A stretch of DNA of 64,000 nt. Origin: CAYUQT01 sp964596165. Lineage in GTDB: Bacteria; Planctomycetota; Phycisphaerae; UBA1845; JAFGLZ01. The stretch covers positions 6,285-70,284 of the forward strand of contig CAZQTW010000031.1 of the NCBI GenBank assembly GCA_964596165.1, read 5' to 3'. Positions 9,183-17,706 of the stretch are shown piece after piece. Within the stretch, counting starts at the first letter, position 1. Each line of letters starts with the position of its first letter. Both the position numbers and the translations under genes were made by a program. The notes below the pieces were generated by a model. The model was given only the letters and a program-made list of their open reading frames with translations. It made no database searches and had not been told where the DNA came from.

Positions 9183-9953
9183 TCAGTCGTCTTGCACCTC
9201 CAGCCGTAGCCCGTCGTACGCCAGCTCCATCCCCGGCGGCAGTTCGCGACTCGTTCGTTCGTGGAGGATCTCGTGGGCGATGTGCGTAAAGAGCGTTCGC
9301 CGGGCGCCGATGCGGCGGGCGCATTCGATCGCCTGCTCCAGGTTGAAGTGCGTCGGATGGGGGCGATATCGCAGCGCATCGAGCGCAAGGACGTCCAGGT
9401 CTTGCAGCAATTGCATGGACGCTTCCGGTACCGCACTACAATCGGTGCAGTAGGCGAACCGGTCAAACCGAAATCCGAGTATGGACATCCGCCCGTGCCA
9501 CAGAGGGATCGGTGTGATCCGCTTGCCGAAGAGGTCAAAAGCCCCGTCGATGACCCGCCCGACGAGATTCGGCTTCGCACTGGGGTATTCGGGATCGAAC
9601 GAGAAGGCATACGCAAACATCCGGCGGAGGTGGTCCAGCGTGTCCGGCATCGCATAACACTCGAGCGCGCGAGCATGAATCCAATTGAATCGGCGGAGAT
9701 CGTCGAGTCCGACGATGTGATCGGCGTGGTGATGCGTGAATAGCACGGCATCGCACGTTCGGATATTGTTGGCGATGCACTGCAGGCGGAGTTCGGGCGT
9801 GGTGTCGATCAGGATGGAGCGACCGCCGTATTCCACCGCGAGGCTGACGCGCGTTCGCCTGTCGCGCGGGTCGGCCGAGGTGCAGACCTCGCAGTCGCAC
9901 CCGATCATGGGCACGCCGTGCGAAGTGCCGGTCCCAAGGAAGATAACGTTCAC
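9183..9953 (-). CDS. MBL-fold metallo-hydrolase, PhnP-like
   Basis: 256 residues, GTG start. The N-terminus NVIFLGTGTSHGVPMIGCDCEVC is characteristic of the PhnP/phosphoribosyl cyclic phosphodiesterase-like group, and the metal-binding motif FTHHHADHIVGLDDLRR is intact. Further ligands are likely in YCTDCSAVP and LFTHIAHE. Such enzymes cleave phosphodiesters using a binuclear metal site; no phn genes lie nearby, so the substrate is open. It ends 68 bases upstream of the beta-helix gene on the same strand and might be co-transcribed with it. Confidence 0.88.
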   Translation of the reverse strand: MNVIFLGTGTSHGVPMIGCDCEVCTSADPRDRRTRVSLAVEYGGRSILIDTTPELRLQCIANNIRTCDAVLFTHHHADHIVGLDDLRRFNWIHARALECYAMPDTLDHLRRMFAYAFSFDPEYPSAKPNLVGRVIDGAFDLFGKRITPIPLWHGRMSILGFRFDRFAYCTDCSAVPEASMQLLQDLDVLALDALRYRPHPTHFNLEQAIECARRIGARRTLFTHIAHEILHERTSRELPPGMELAYDGLRLEVQDD

Positions 9954-10138
9954 GGACAGTAGTGTGACCGGAACGACGCGGTGTTTCCAGTCTCCCGACC
10001 GCCCGCCGCGTCCGCCTCGGGTTCGTGCGTGGAAGGGTACCGGCGGATCGACAGACCCGCTAATCGTTGGGGCCGGCTAGGGCTCGCTTCAGGACCCCGA
10101 TGAGCAAATATCGAGAGGCGTGTTTCTCTCCAATCGTG

Positions 10139-11845
10139 CTATCCGCGCCGGTGCGACAGCTTCAGACCGATAAGCAAAACGGCCGTCGAGACAAGCGTTG
10201 CCAACGGCAGTCCACTGCTGCATTTGAAGACGGCCGTCACATGACGATTCGATGTCATCGCGAGCGTCAACACGCTGTTTGCGTCAAAGACGGCATGGTT
10301 CGCGTCGCCCGGGTAATTCGGATCATAGATCTCCCAATGTCCGAAATACCTGCCCTGGATGGGCGTGGCCGTCAACGTCACGATGTCGTCGGGCCGATAG
10401 TACCGCGGCCAGTTTGGATCGACCTCGACCACCCGTCCCCATTGGGGGTTCGTAACGTCGACGTTCAAAACCGACTCCTTCGGCACGACGCGAACGGCGG
10501 TCGAAAAGCGGAACGGCGTCGCCCCGCCGCTCGGAAAGGTCAGTTCGATGTAGAAGGCCGTCCACCCCGTCGGCGGCGTTGGCACTTGACCGATGTACAC
10601 CCCGCCGCCCTGATCGGTTAGAGTCGTGCTGGTGTACGCCGCTCCGATGATTTCCTTTCGGAAGTCGCGGGCGGTCGGGTTGGTCGCTTTCCAGAGCGTG
10701 ACGGTTGTCGGCGTCGTCACCGTCTGCACACGGATCGAGCCGTCCGGCTGGAACGTCCACGAAAACTGCGGACGGGGCGTGCCGTTCAGGATCGCCTGAT
10801 AGAACGTCCGGACGTTATCGGAGACATATCCGTTGAGGCTGTGATCGGTATTCGGGACGTAGTAGACGTATTTCTCGCCCGGCAGGTCGCTGAAGTAGAA
10901 CTGCGAGGAATCGGGCAGGAAGAACTGATCGCCGCTGGCGTTAATGAGATACTTCGGCATCGTGTAGCGTGCGAGGTACGTGTACGGGTCCTCGATCACC
11001 ATCAGCGCATCGAGTTGCGGCGTCCCAAACCACCCCATGATGTTCATGTCCACATAGTCGCCGACCGCCGGTGCCCAGAAGCCGTATGCGGCGTAGTGGT
11101 GCGTCATGGACTGCACCACGTTCAGGATGTCGATCACCATCGGGATGATCCCGATGACCCGCGAGTCGACGGCGGCGGTCGTCCAGGTCGTCCAGCCGCG
11201 TTTCGAGGCGCCGGCAACCACGAAGCCGTTGATGTGGTGGCCCCCCGGCAACGTCGGCACATAGGCCTGTACCGTGTCCATCGCGCGGACGGCCGCCTTG
11301 GTCATCGGCAGCCGCGCCGGCCACCAGTCGTCGCCCCCGCGAAGGTACTTGTCCCAGGTGTAGGCGATCAACTCATCTTCCACCCGCCCGCCGGCGACGT
11401 AACGGGGATCGGACTCGTCCGTGAACTTGAGGGGTTGGTTGGGGATCATCTTCAGGTCGGCGACAATGGAGTTCGTGCCCGTGGCAATGTTGCGAAGGTT
11501 CGTGTCGACACTGGTCGGCGCCGAACCGCCGTTGCTTCCCCCGTTGATGAAGAGCAACGCCTTGTCGCTGCTGACCGTGGACGGCTTGATGATCGTCAGC
11601 CAGTGCTGCCAGAGCGTACGATCGACCTCGGTCGGCGATCGCCAGACCTGCGACTTGAGGTCCAACACATAGCCCGTATAGCCCGAGCCGGTGATCGTCC
11701 GGGCGAGACTGTACGTGTAGTTTGCATCCGGCGCGGCGACGTAATCGTCCAGTGCGGTCCCGGAGGCCCCGGCGGATAGACCGCCCACGACAACGCCGAA
11801 TACCAACGAGCCGACGATTCCCCCGGCGTGAGAGAAAAGAGACAT
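10139..11845 (-). CDS. PhoPQ-activated pathogenicity-related (PqaA-like) alpha/beta-hydrolase with InlB-type repeat and C-terminal anchor
   Basis: 568 residues. Start ATG at 11845 follows GGAGGAA at a good distance. Order: signal peptide (1-30); PhoPQ_related domain (about 32-430) opening DDYVAAPDANYTYSLARTI, with LLFINGGSNGG, a probable nucleophile S214 in AGASKRGWTTW, and candidate acid and His at D306 (NASGDQFF) and H335 (NTDHSLNG); an InlB-type B-repeat (DIVTLTATPIQGRYFGHWEI ... VTAVFK); then CSSG, a hydrophobic helix and RRG. The last part looks like a C-terminal sorting or anchoring signal. Family enzymes are uncharacterised exported hydrolases. It lies 124 bases downstream of a close paralogue. 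Confidence 0.87.
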   Translation of the reverse strand: MSLFSHAGGIVGSLVFGVVVGGLSAGASGTALDDYVAAPDANYTYSLARTITGSGYTGYVLDLKSQVWRSPTEVDRTLWQHWLTIIKPSTVSSDKALLFINGGSNGGSAPTSVDTNLRNIATGTNSIVADLKMIPNQPLKFTDESDPRYVAGGRVEDELIAYTWDKYLRGGDDWWPARLPMTKAAVRAMDTVQAYVPTLPGGHHINGFVVAGASKRGWTTWTTAAVDSRVIGIIPMVIDILNVVQSMTHHYAAYGFWAPAVGDYVDMNIMGWFGTPQLDALMVIEDPYTYLARYTMPKYLINASGDQFFLPDSSQFYFSDLPGEKYVYYVPNTDHSLNGYVSDNVRTFYQAILNGTPRPQFSWTFQPDGSIRVQTVTTPTTVTLWKATNPTARDFRKEIIGAAYTSTTLTDQGGGVYIGQVPTPPTGWTAFYIELTFPSGGATPFRFSTAVRVVPKESVLNVDVTNPQWGRVVEVDPNWPRYYRPDDIVTLTATPIQGRYFGHWEIYDPNYPGDANHAVFDANSVLTLAMTSNRHVTAVFKCSSGLPLATLVSTAVLLIGLKLSHRRG

Positions 11846-11969
11846 GTTCGTATTCCTCCTCGGATAGGTCCTTTCATTGTACTCATCCGCCTGGGGAAAT
11901 GCCTACTCCCTTTCGACGGTGAGCGAAATGGCGAGGTTCGTCGGCGGGGGCGGTCGTCGAGACGGCACA

Positions 11970-13667
11970 CTACCGGCGCCGGAGCAAGAACTTCAGCATC
12001 AGCAAGGCCGCCATCGACAGAAGGAGTGCAAGCGGCAGACCGCTGCTGCACCGAAACACGGCCGTCACCTCGCGATGGGTGTCCATTCGAAGCGAGATCG
12101 AACTGTTGGCGTCGATCGTGGCGTAGTTCGAATCGTCGGGGTGGTTGGGATCGTCGATCTCCCAATGTCCGAAGTACCTGCCCTGGATGGGCGTGGCCGT
12201 CAACATCACGATCGTGTTCGGATCGTAGTACTTCGGCAGGTTCGGCTCGACCTCGACGCTCCCCCAGATCTCGTTGACGAGACTAAGCTCCAGCGAGGTC
12301 GGCTCGGGCAGTATTCTCACCTGGGTGCTGAACTTATAGGGAAACAGCGTCCCACTGGCGAAGTGGAGTTCGACGAAAAACGCGGTGAACCCCTGGGACG
12401 GTCGTGGGACTTGCGCTACGTACACACCGCCGCCCTGGTCGGTGAGCGTCGTGCTGGTCCAGGCGGCGCCGATAGTCTCGAGGCGAAAGTCCCGCCCATT
12501 GGGATTGGTGGCCTGCCACAGACGGACCAGACCGGGCGTGTCCACCGTCTGTACGCGAATCGAACCATCCTGCTCGAGGGTCCACGTGAATTGCGGCCGC
12601 TGCGAATCATTGATGATCGACAGGACGTAGGGTGCCAGGGCAAATCCCACGTCCTCCTCCATGCCGGACATTCCATGATCGGTGTTCTGAACGTATCGAA
12701 GGTGTTTCTCGCCCGGCAAGTCATCCCAGTAGAACTGGGAGGATTCCGGGAAGAAGAACTCGTCGCCGCTGGCGTTGATAGCGTACTTGGGCATCGTGTA
12801 CCGTGATCGGTACACATAGGGATCCACAATGTTCATCAGGGCTGTCAGTTGGGGCGTGCCAACCCAATTCATGATGCCCATGTCCGTATAGTCATGCACA
12901 GCCGGGGGGTAGAATCCGTATGAGTTGTAGGCATTGAGCAGGCATTTTTCCACGTTGAGCACATCGATCACCATCGGAGCAATCGCGATGACGCGAGGAT
13001 CCACGGCCGCCGTCAACCACGTCGTCCAACCCCGTTTGGAGGCCCCACCCACCATGAACTGGTTGACCGTGATGGATCCCCCCGTGGGGGTGGCCAAGAA
13101 GGCCTGGATGGTGTCCATGCCCCGAACGGCGGCCTTGGTCATAGGCAACTGGAGCGGCCAAGTCGAATCGCCCGTCCGCAAGAACTTGTCCCACGTGTAG
13201 GCAATGATCGCATCTTCCGTGCGGTAGAAGGATTCGTCCTTGAACTTCAGCGGTTCGTTGGGGATCTGCTTGAGATCTGCGACGATCGTACCGGTGGCGG
13301 TGGCGATCATGGCCATCGTCGAGTCCACGGAACTGGGCACCGGGCCGCCATTGCTGCCCCCGTCGATGATCATGAGGACCTTGGTACTGGCCAACGTCGT
13401 AGGTTTAATGATGGTCAGGTAGTGTTGCCAGAGCACGCGATCCACCTCGGCCGTTGTCCGCCAGACCTGGGACTTCATGTCGATAACAAATGCGGTATAG
13501 CCGCTCCCGGTGATCGTCCGCCGGAGTCTCCACGTATAGTTGGGATCCGGCGAGGCGACGTAGTCGTCCAGGGGTGTAGCCGACGCCCTTCCGGCCCCAA
13601 GGACCGTCAATGAACTTAAGCTCAGTAACAACAGAGTCTTATGTGCCGCCCCGAACGACATGTGCAT
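11970..13667 (-). CDS. PqaA-like alpha/beta-hydrolase with InlB-type repeat and C-terminal anchor (paralogue)
   Basis: 565 residues from ATG 13667, preceded by GGAGG seven bases upstream. Same order as the gene downstream of it: signal peptide (AAHKTLLLLSLSSLTVLG), PhoPQ_related domain opening PLDDYVASPDPNYTW, nucleophile motif GGASKRGWTTW, acid motif NASGDEFFFPESS, His motif QNTDHGMSG, InlB-like repeat (IVMLTATPIQGRYFGHWEID ... VTAVFR), and a C-terminal CSSG-hydrophobic helix-RRR tail. The two proteins are similar along their whole length, so this is a tandem duplication. The promoter should lie in the 270-base gap shared with rpmI. Confidence 0.87.
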   Translation of the reverse strand: MHMSFGAAHKTLLLLSLSSLTVLGAGRASATPLDDYVASPDPNYTWRLRRTITGSGYTAFVIDMKSQVWRTTAEVDRVLWQHYLTIIKPTTLASTKVLMIIDGGSNGGPVPSSVDSTMAMIATATGTIVADLKQIPNEPLKFKDESFYRTEDAIIAYTWDKFLRTGDSTWPLQLPMTKAAVRGMDTIQAFLATPTGGSITVNQFMVGGASKRGWTTWLTAAVDPRVIAIAPMVIDVLNVEKCLLNAYNSYGFYPPAVHDYTDMGIMNWVGTPQLTALMNIVDPYVYRSRYTMPKYAINASGDEFFFPESSQFYWDDLPGEKHLRYVQNTDHGMSGMEEDVGFALAPYVLSIINDSQRPQFTWTLEQDGSIRVQTVDTPGLVRLWQATNPNGRDFRLETIGAAWTSTTLTDQGGGVYVAQVPRPSQGFTAFFVELHFASGTLFPYKFSTQVRILPEPTSLELSLVNEIWGSVEVEPNLPKYYDPNTIVMLTATPIQGRYFGHWEIDDPNHPDDSNYATIDANSSISLRMDTHREVTAVFRCSSGLPLALLLSMAALLMLKFLLRRR

Positions 13668-13872
13668 TGCAGTTCCTCCCCGTAGGTTGTTCTGCTGACA
13701 TAGACAACGCTGCCACCACGGGTTTATTGCCCCTTGGGGCAAGGGCGAGAATAACTCGGTCCGTGTCGCGGGAGTCCGGCTCCCTCGGCGAACGCGGTAA
13801 GGCGGTCAACGTGACACGCTCCCCGCAAGCACACGGAGCACTGGGTCTGAACAAGATGCGGGCGAGTTCCGC

Positions 13873-13901
13873 TTGAAATCGAGCGGCCGCGCAACTAAAC
13901 T
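13873..13901 (+). promoter_or_regulatory. Sigma70-type promoter of rpmI-rplT
   Basis: TTGAAA at 13873-13878 and TAAACT at 13896-13901 are separated by exactly 17 bases, 36 bases before the rpmI start codon. A strong AAGGAGAG ribosome site follows at 13923-13930. No infC precedes the operon, so this would be its own promoter. Prediction from consensus only. Confidence 0.6.
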
Positions 13902-13937
13902 GATGGGTCTATCTAGTTACCGAAGGAGAGGCTTGCT

Positions 13938-14126
13938 ATGCCAAAGCAGAAGACCCACAAAGGTCTGGCCAAGCGAGTGAAGGTGACGGCACGGGGCAAG
14001 GTGCTCCGTAAACGCGTGGGCGGTGGTCACTTGCTCAGCGGCAAGAGCGGCAAGCGGCGTCGCCGGATTCGCAAACCGGCACTCATGGTTCCGACCGACG
14101 CCAAGAGGGCCTTGGAAAGACTGTAG
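13938..14126 (+). CDS. rpmI: Ribosomal protein bL35
   Basis: 62 residues, strongly basic, starting MPKQKTHKGLAKRVKVTARGK and continuing through the HLLSGKSGKRRRRIRKP block typical of bL35 of the large ribosomal subunit. Slightly shorter than the common 64-66 residues. It is followed 18 bases later by rplT. In many bacteria infC (IF3) precedes rpmI; here the upstream neighbour is a divergent PqaA-like gene. Confidence 0.97.
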   Translation: MPKQKTHKGLAKRVKVTARGKVLRKRVGGGHLLSGKSGKRRRRIRKPALMVPTDAKRALERL

Positions 14127-14144
14127 TCAGAGAAGGAGCATGTC

Positions 14145-14510
14145 ATGCCCCGGGCACGCAAGGGCGCAGCTCGACATCAACGCAAGAAACGTATTCTCAA
14201 GAGGGCGAAAGGCTATCGAAGCGTTCGCAGCAAACTGTGGCGGATTGCCCGTGAGGCGGTCGTCCACGCGGGCGTCAACGCTCGACGGGACCGTCGCCGC
14301 AAGAAACGGGAGTACCGGAGCCTGTGGATCATCCGCCTCACGGCGGCATGCGAACAGCGTGGCCTGACCTACAGTCGCCTGATCGGCGGACTGAGGAAGG
14401 CAAACATCGCTCTGAATCGTAAGATGCTGAGCGAGCTGGCCATTCATGATCCCGCCGCTTTTGATGCCGTTGTTGCACTGGTTCGACGGGCCGGCGAACA
14501 AGCCGCCTGA
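14145..14510 (+). CDS. rplT: Ribosomal protein bL20
   Basis: 121 residues with the bL20 pattern: PRARKGAARHQRKKRILKRAKGY, RDRRRKKREYRSLWIIRL and YSRLIGGLRKANIALNRKMLSELA. bL20 binds 23S rRNA early in large subunit assembly and in some bacteria represses its own operon. The gene is 18 bases after rpmI, with an AGAAGGAG ribosome site, and is followed by a clear intrinsic terminator. Confidence 0.97.
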   Translation: MPRARKGAARHQRKKRILKRAKGYRSVRSKLWRIAREAVVHAGVNARRDRRRKKREYRSLWIIRLTAACEQRGLTYSRLIGGLRKANIALNRKMLSELAIHDPAAFDAVVALVRRAGEQAA

Positions 14511-14533
14511 TCTTGCGCAGACGCGATACATTG

Positions 14534-14573
14534 CCTCCCAAGGTTCCTTCCGGGATCTTGGGAGGTTCTCTTT
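14534..14573 (+). terminator. Intrinsic terminator of rpmI-rplT
   Basis: Perfect 9-base stem CCTCCCAAG (14534-14542) and CTTGGGAGG (14557-14565) with a 14-base loop, followed by TTCTCTTT. It lies 24 bases after the rplT stop codon. Confidence 0.8.
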
Positions 14574-14858
14574 CGCGGCCGGCCAACCATGATGGGCTTC
14601 GGTGTGAGTGTTATGGGACGCCGACCCATCGCCTCGCCGCGTCCGATAGGCGTGGGCCAAAGACAAGCTCGCGGAAATTGCCCATCGACTGCCACTTATA
14701 TTGTAGATTGACATAGCGTGACGCACGATGCGCGGTCGGTGAGGCCGCACGTGACTTCGCGTCGTCGACGAATCACCGCGAATCGTGCGGCGGCAGTGCT
14801 CGATGCCACGAGCGGCCCGTGGCGCCGGCGATCCGCCGATAGGAGAGGTAGTCCGTCG

Positions 14859-15281
14859 ATGCCCGCATGTAGTCCCTCATCCGACGTCAAGCGGTCCCTT
14901 CCCCCGGCGTTGAACACGGTGCGAGCGGCGGGGTCGGCAACCGTCATGGCCGGCGTACTGACGCTATGCTACGCCGTCGCGTTTGCCGCGCTCACGCCGA
15001 TGCCGCTGAACGTGCTGGAATTCGCGCTCAGCCTGATCGTCGGTCTGGGTTTGATCGCGACGGGCGTGGGAACACTGCGAATTCATCATCGCAGCCTGTG
15101 GGTTACGCTGGTGTTGACGGCCGTCGTGTTGGCGATCCAGCTCTGGGCCGCCTACGGCGGCGGAAGGTCGCCGAGCCAGGCGAGTCTTTCGGTCTACCTG
15201 CTGACCGTTCCCCTCGTCGTGCTGATCACGAACACACTGGCCATCGGTGCGGTGCGAACGCTGAAGCCCAAGAATGCGTGA
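14859..15281 (+). CDS. Small membrane protein of unknown function
   Basis: 140 residues from the ATG at 14859, which has AGGAGAG 11 bases upstream; an in-frame ATG at 14718 would add 47 Arg-rich, low-complexity residues that look untranslated. Four hydrophobic segments are visible (ATVMAGVLTLCYAVAFAAL, VLEFALSLIVGLGLIATGV, LWVTLVLTAVVLAIQLWAA, VYLLTVPLVVLITNTLAIG), ending in a short basic tail. No motif is recognised. It converges on the ketopantoate reductase gene with 16 bases between stops. Confidence 0.65.
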   Translation: MPACSPSSDVKRSLPPALNTVRAAGSATVMAGVLTLCYAVAFAALTPMPLNVLEFALSLIVGLGLIATGVGTLRIHHRSLWVTLVLTAVVLAIQLWAAYGGGRSPSQASLSVYLLTVPLVVLITNTLAIGAVRTLKPKNA

Positions 15282-15297
15282 ACCTCAGCAGGCGGGG

Positions 15298-16233
15298 CTA
15301 GTCATATCGCGTTAGTTCGCCGCGGTTGATCCGGTCGAGAAATCGAACGAGGGCGTACTGCATGGTCATGCAGGGGACGCTCATGCCGGCCGCATGGGCC
15401 CGGCGGACCGGTTCGCCCAGAATGGATTCCACTTCCAACGGACGTTTCTCCTCATAATCGATCTGCATGCTCGTACGGTAGTGTCCCATGGTCTCGGTGT
15501 AGCGAAACATCTTGGTCACGAGAGGCTCGAGATCGATGTGACACCCGCATGCGTTGCCCGCCTCGATCGTTTCGACCATCAGCGCATGAGCAAGCCGGCG
15601 CAGGCCTTCGTCGTCCAGAATGCGCCGCGTGCTCACTCCGCCCGCCGTCACGCTCAACGTGCTGAACGGTATGTTCCAGGCCAGTTTCTCCCATCGCCCG
15701 TTCTTCAGCGAGGCGAGCGGCCGTGTGCTGATGCCGGTCTGCGCGAACGCGTCGGCGACGCGCGCCACTTCGTTCGGATCGTCCAGAAGGTGTCCGATCA
15801 ACACATAGCCGTAGTCCAAGTGGTAGACCTGCCCCGGCTCCCCGCGGTTGCAGCAGACAAAGGCCAATCCCCCCAGGATCCGCCACGGCTCAAACCAGCG
15901 GGCGAACTGCTCCTCGACGCCCAACCCGTTCATCAGGGCAAGAATCCGTGTTTGGGGGCCGACGCAAGGCCGAATCAGCGACTCCACTTCGTTCAGCGCC
16001 GTCGTCTTGACCGCACAGACCACCAGGTCGACGGGCCCGATGTCTTCCGACCGCCGGTAACACTGGACAGGGGCGAGTCGAAAGTCACCGTCGCAACTAT
16101 GAATGGTCAGGCCGTTCGATCGGACGGCTTCGTAGTCCCGACGCATCAAGAAATGGACATCGTGCCCGACCCGGGCAAGCCGAGCACCGTAGAAACAGCC
16201 GACCGCACCGCTCCCGATTACCGCTATCCGCAT
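15298..16233 (-). CDS. panE: Ketopantoate reductase family (ApbA/PanE)
   Basis: 311 residues from ATG 16233. The N-terminal Rossmann motif IAVIGSGAVGCFYGARLARVGHDVHFL is typical, as are LVVCAVKTT, LMNGLGVEE and the C-terminal KLAWNIPFSTLSVTAGG region containing the family's catalytic Lys/Asn environment. The canonical enzyme reduces 2-dehydropantoate to pantoate with NADPH for CoA synthesis, but paralogues acting on other 2-oxo acids are common. A GTG at 16254 overlaps the stop of the upstream gene by four bases (GTGA) and could be a coupled start; the ATG fits the family N-terminus better. Confidence 0.88.
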   Translation of the reverse strand: MRIAVIGSGAVGCFYGARLARVGHDVHFLMRRDYEAVRSNGLTIHSCDGDFRLAPVQCYRRSEDIGPVDLVVCAVKTTALNEVESLIRPCVGPQTRILALMNGLGVEEQFARWFEPWRILGGLAFVCCNRGEPGQVYHLDYGYVLIGHLLDDPNEVARVADAFAQTGISTRPLASLKNGRWEKLAWNIPFSTLSVTAGGVSTRRILDDEGLRRLAHALMVETIEAGNACGCHIDLEPLVTKMFRYTETMGHYRTSMQIDYEEKRPLEVESILGEPVRRAHAAGMSVPCMTMQYALVRFLDRINRGELTRYD

Positions 16234-16250
16234 ACCCGCCTGGTCTGCCC

Positions 16251-17594
16251 TCACGATCCCGCGCGCTGGATCTGATCCGCCGTCGGAATGGTCTGCAAAC
16301 GGGTTTTCAATTCCTCGAAGAGGTCTTCCATGCCTTTGAGAACGTCGCGAAGCTCCGTCTGAGCGTCGTTGCGTTCCTCCGCCGATGTGGCCTCCTTCAC
16401 CCGCTTCTCAGCCTGTGCGATCTGGTCGCTTCGCGAACTGCGATAGGCCTGTGCCCTTTCCTGCATATCTTTCAGGATGGCATAGGCGGTCGATTTTTGC
16501 GACTCATCGAGGCCATAGCGGGTAATGAACTGCCGAACGTAGGCCGACCAGGCATCATCGCTCGTCGGCGGTTGCGGCGTTGCTCGCGCGGCGGCCCGGC
16601 CGGAACTGAATCGATTGTCGCCAATCCGCATCGGTCCGCGCGAAGGCGCCGCGACGGAGGGCGGAGGGGGAGGGGGTGGGAGAGCGGCAGCCGGCGCCGC
16701 AACGGCCGGGGTACCCGACGCGGCGGTCGCTCCCCCCGTTCGACGCCTCTCCAATTGTGCCTGGAGCTCCGCGTGAACGGGATCCTTGCCCAATCCCCAG
16801 TGATCCGGTTCCCATCCGCCCTGTTGCCACTTTGCTATGGTCTGGTCGAATAGTTTCACGTGCTTGGCCAGCACGCCCATGTCCTGGTTTACCTTCTCGC
16901 GCTGCTCCGGCGTCAGGTTTTCCCCGCAGAACTTGTTCACCTCGTTGACGGCATCGCCGTACCACTTGTTGAAGATGGGCCGGAGTCTTATCGTCCACCG
17001 CGCGACCATCTCGGGCGTCACCGGCTTCCTCTCGGTCCAGGTTTCGATGAACTCGCGAGCGACCGGCAGGATCTGCTCGGCGTTCTGGACGAAGAAGGTG
17101 AACGAGTTTCTGACGAACTGAGATCGCATCTTTTTCATCTGTTCGTCGTTCAGTCCGTAGCGTTCCTTGATCAACTCCCCCGCGACGTTCAGCCGTTTGT
17201 CGAACTCCCAGGGGGGGAGTTTGCTGACCTCGATGATCAGCCGTTTGCCGAATTGCTCCGCCTCGCCCGTGAGGTTGTTCAGCGAGACGATACTCTCCAC
17301 GGCCTTCTCGATCTCCTTGGCGTGTTGGTCCCACGGGCCCGATCGCTGAACTCGAGCCGCCAGTTCGTTGGCTTCATTGAACATCTGCTGGAGACGATTG
17401 GGTTGACTGGTTGCGGGCGGGGTCGGTGCGGGAGGCGGCGGACCCTGAATCCGTCGGTTGAATCGATTGCCGCCGGGCGGTCCGCCCGGCGGAGGCGGGA
17501 CATCCTGCGCAACCGCGAAGGATGCGATTTCGAACGTCAAGAACGAGACCGCAAACACAGGCCTTCTGAATCCGAGCATCGCGACAATCCTCAC
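16251..17594 (-). CDS. Secreted Pro-rich helical protein of unknown function
   Basis: 447 residues. N-terminal signal peptide (PVFAVSFLTFEIASFAVAQD), then a Gly/Pro-rich spacer, a helical domain (about 65-265) with many charged residues (MFNEANELAARV, LNDEQMKKMRSQFV), a Pro/Ala-rich linker including a run of seven Pro, and a C-terminal coiled-coil-like helix (about 355-440, QERAQAYRSS ... EELKTRLQTIP). The LNDEQ and LTPEQREK motifs resemble the Spy/CpxP-like or heavy-metal resistosome helical fold in a loose way; I do not assign it. It is coupled to the downstream reductase gene. Confidence 0.7.
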   Translation of the reverse strand: MRIVAMLGFRRPVFAVSFLTFEIASFAVAQDVPPPPGGPPGGNRFNRRIQGPPPPAPTPPATSQPNRLQQMFNEANELAARVQRSGPWDQHAKEIEKAVESIVSLNNLTGEAEQFGKRLIIEVSKLPPWEFDKRLNVAGELIKERYGLNDEQMKKMRSQFVRNSFTFFVQNAEQILPVAREFIETWTERKPVTPEMVARWTIRLRPIFNKWYGDAVNEVNKFCGENLTPEQREKVNQDMGVLAKHVKLFDQTIAKWQQGGWEPDHWGLGKDPVHAELQAQLERRRTGGATAASGTPAVAAPAAALPPPPPPPSVAAPSRGPMRIGDNRFSSGRAAARATPQPPTSDDAWSAYVRQFITRYGLDESQKSTAYAILKDMQERAQAYRSSRSDQIAQAEKRVKEATSAEERNDAQTELRDVLKGMEDLFEELKTRLQTIPTADQIQRAGS

Positions 17595-17706
17595 TCACGC
17601 GCCCGGTCCTATTCTATCCGCCGCAACGGTGAGTCTCCAGGCGCAACTTGTCGCAGCTTACGTCCAAGACTATGATCCGCGGATGAACACTCGTGGGGAC
17701 CCCATC

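Noticed and set aside
10841..11779. 312-residue plus-strand frame opposite a PqaA-like gene
   Set aside because: No domain; the minus-strand gene has signal peptide and catalytic motifs.
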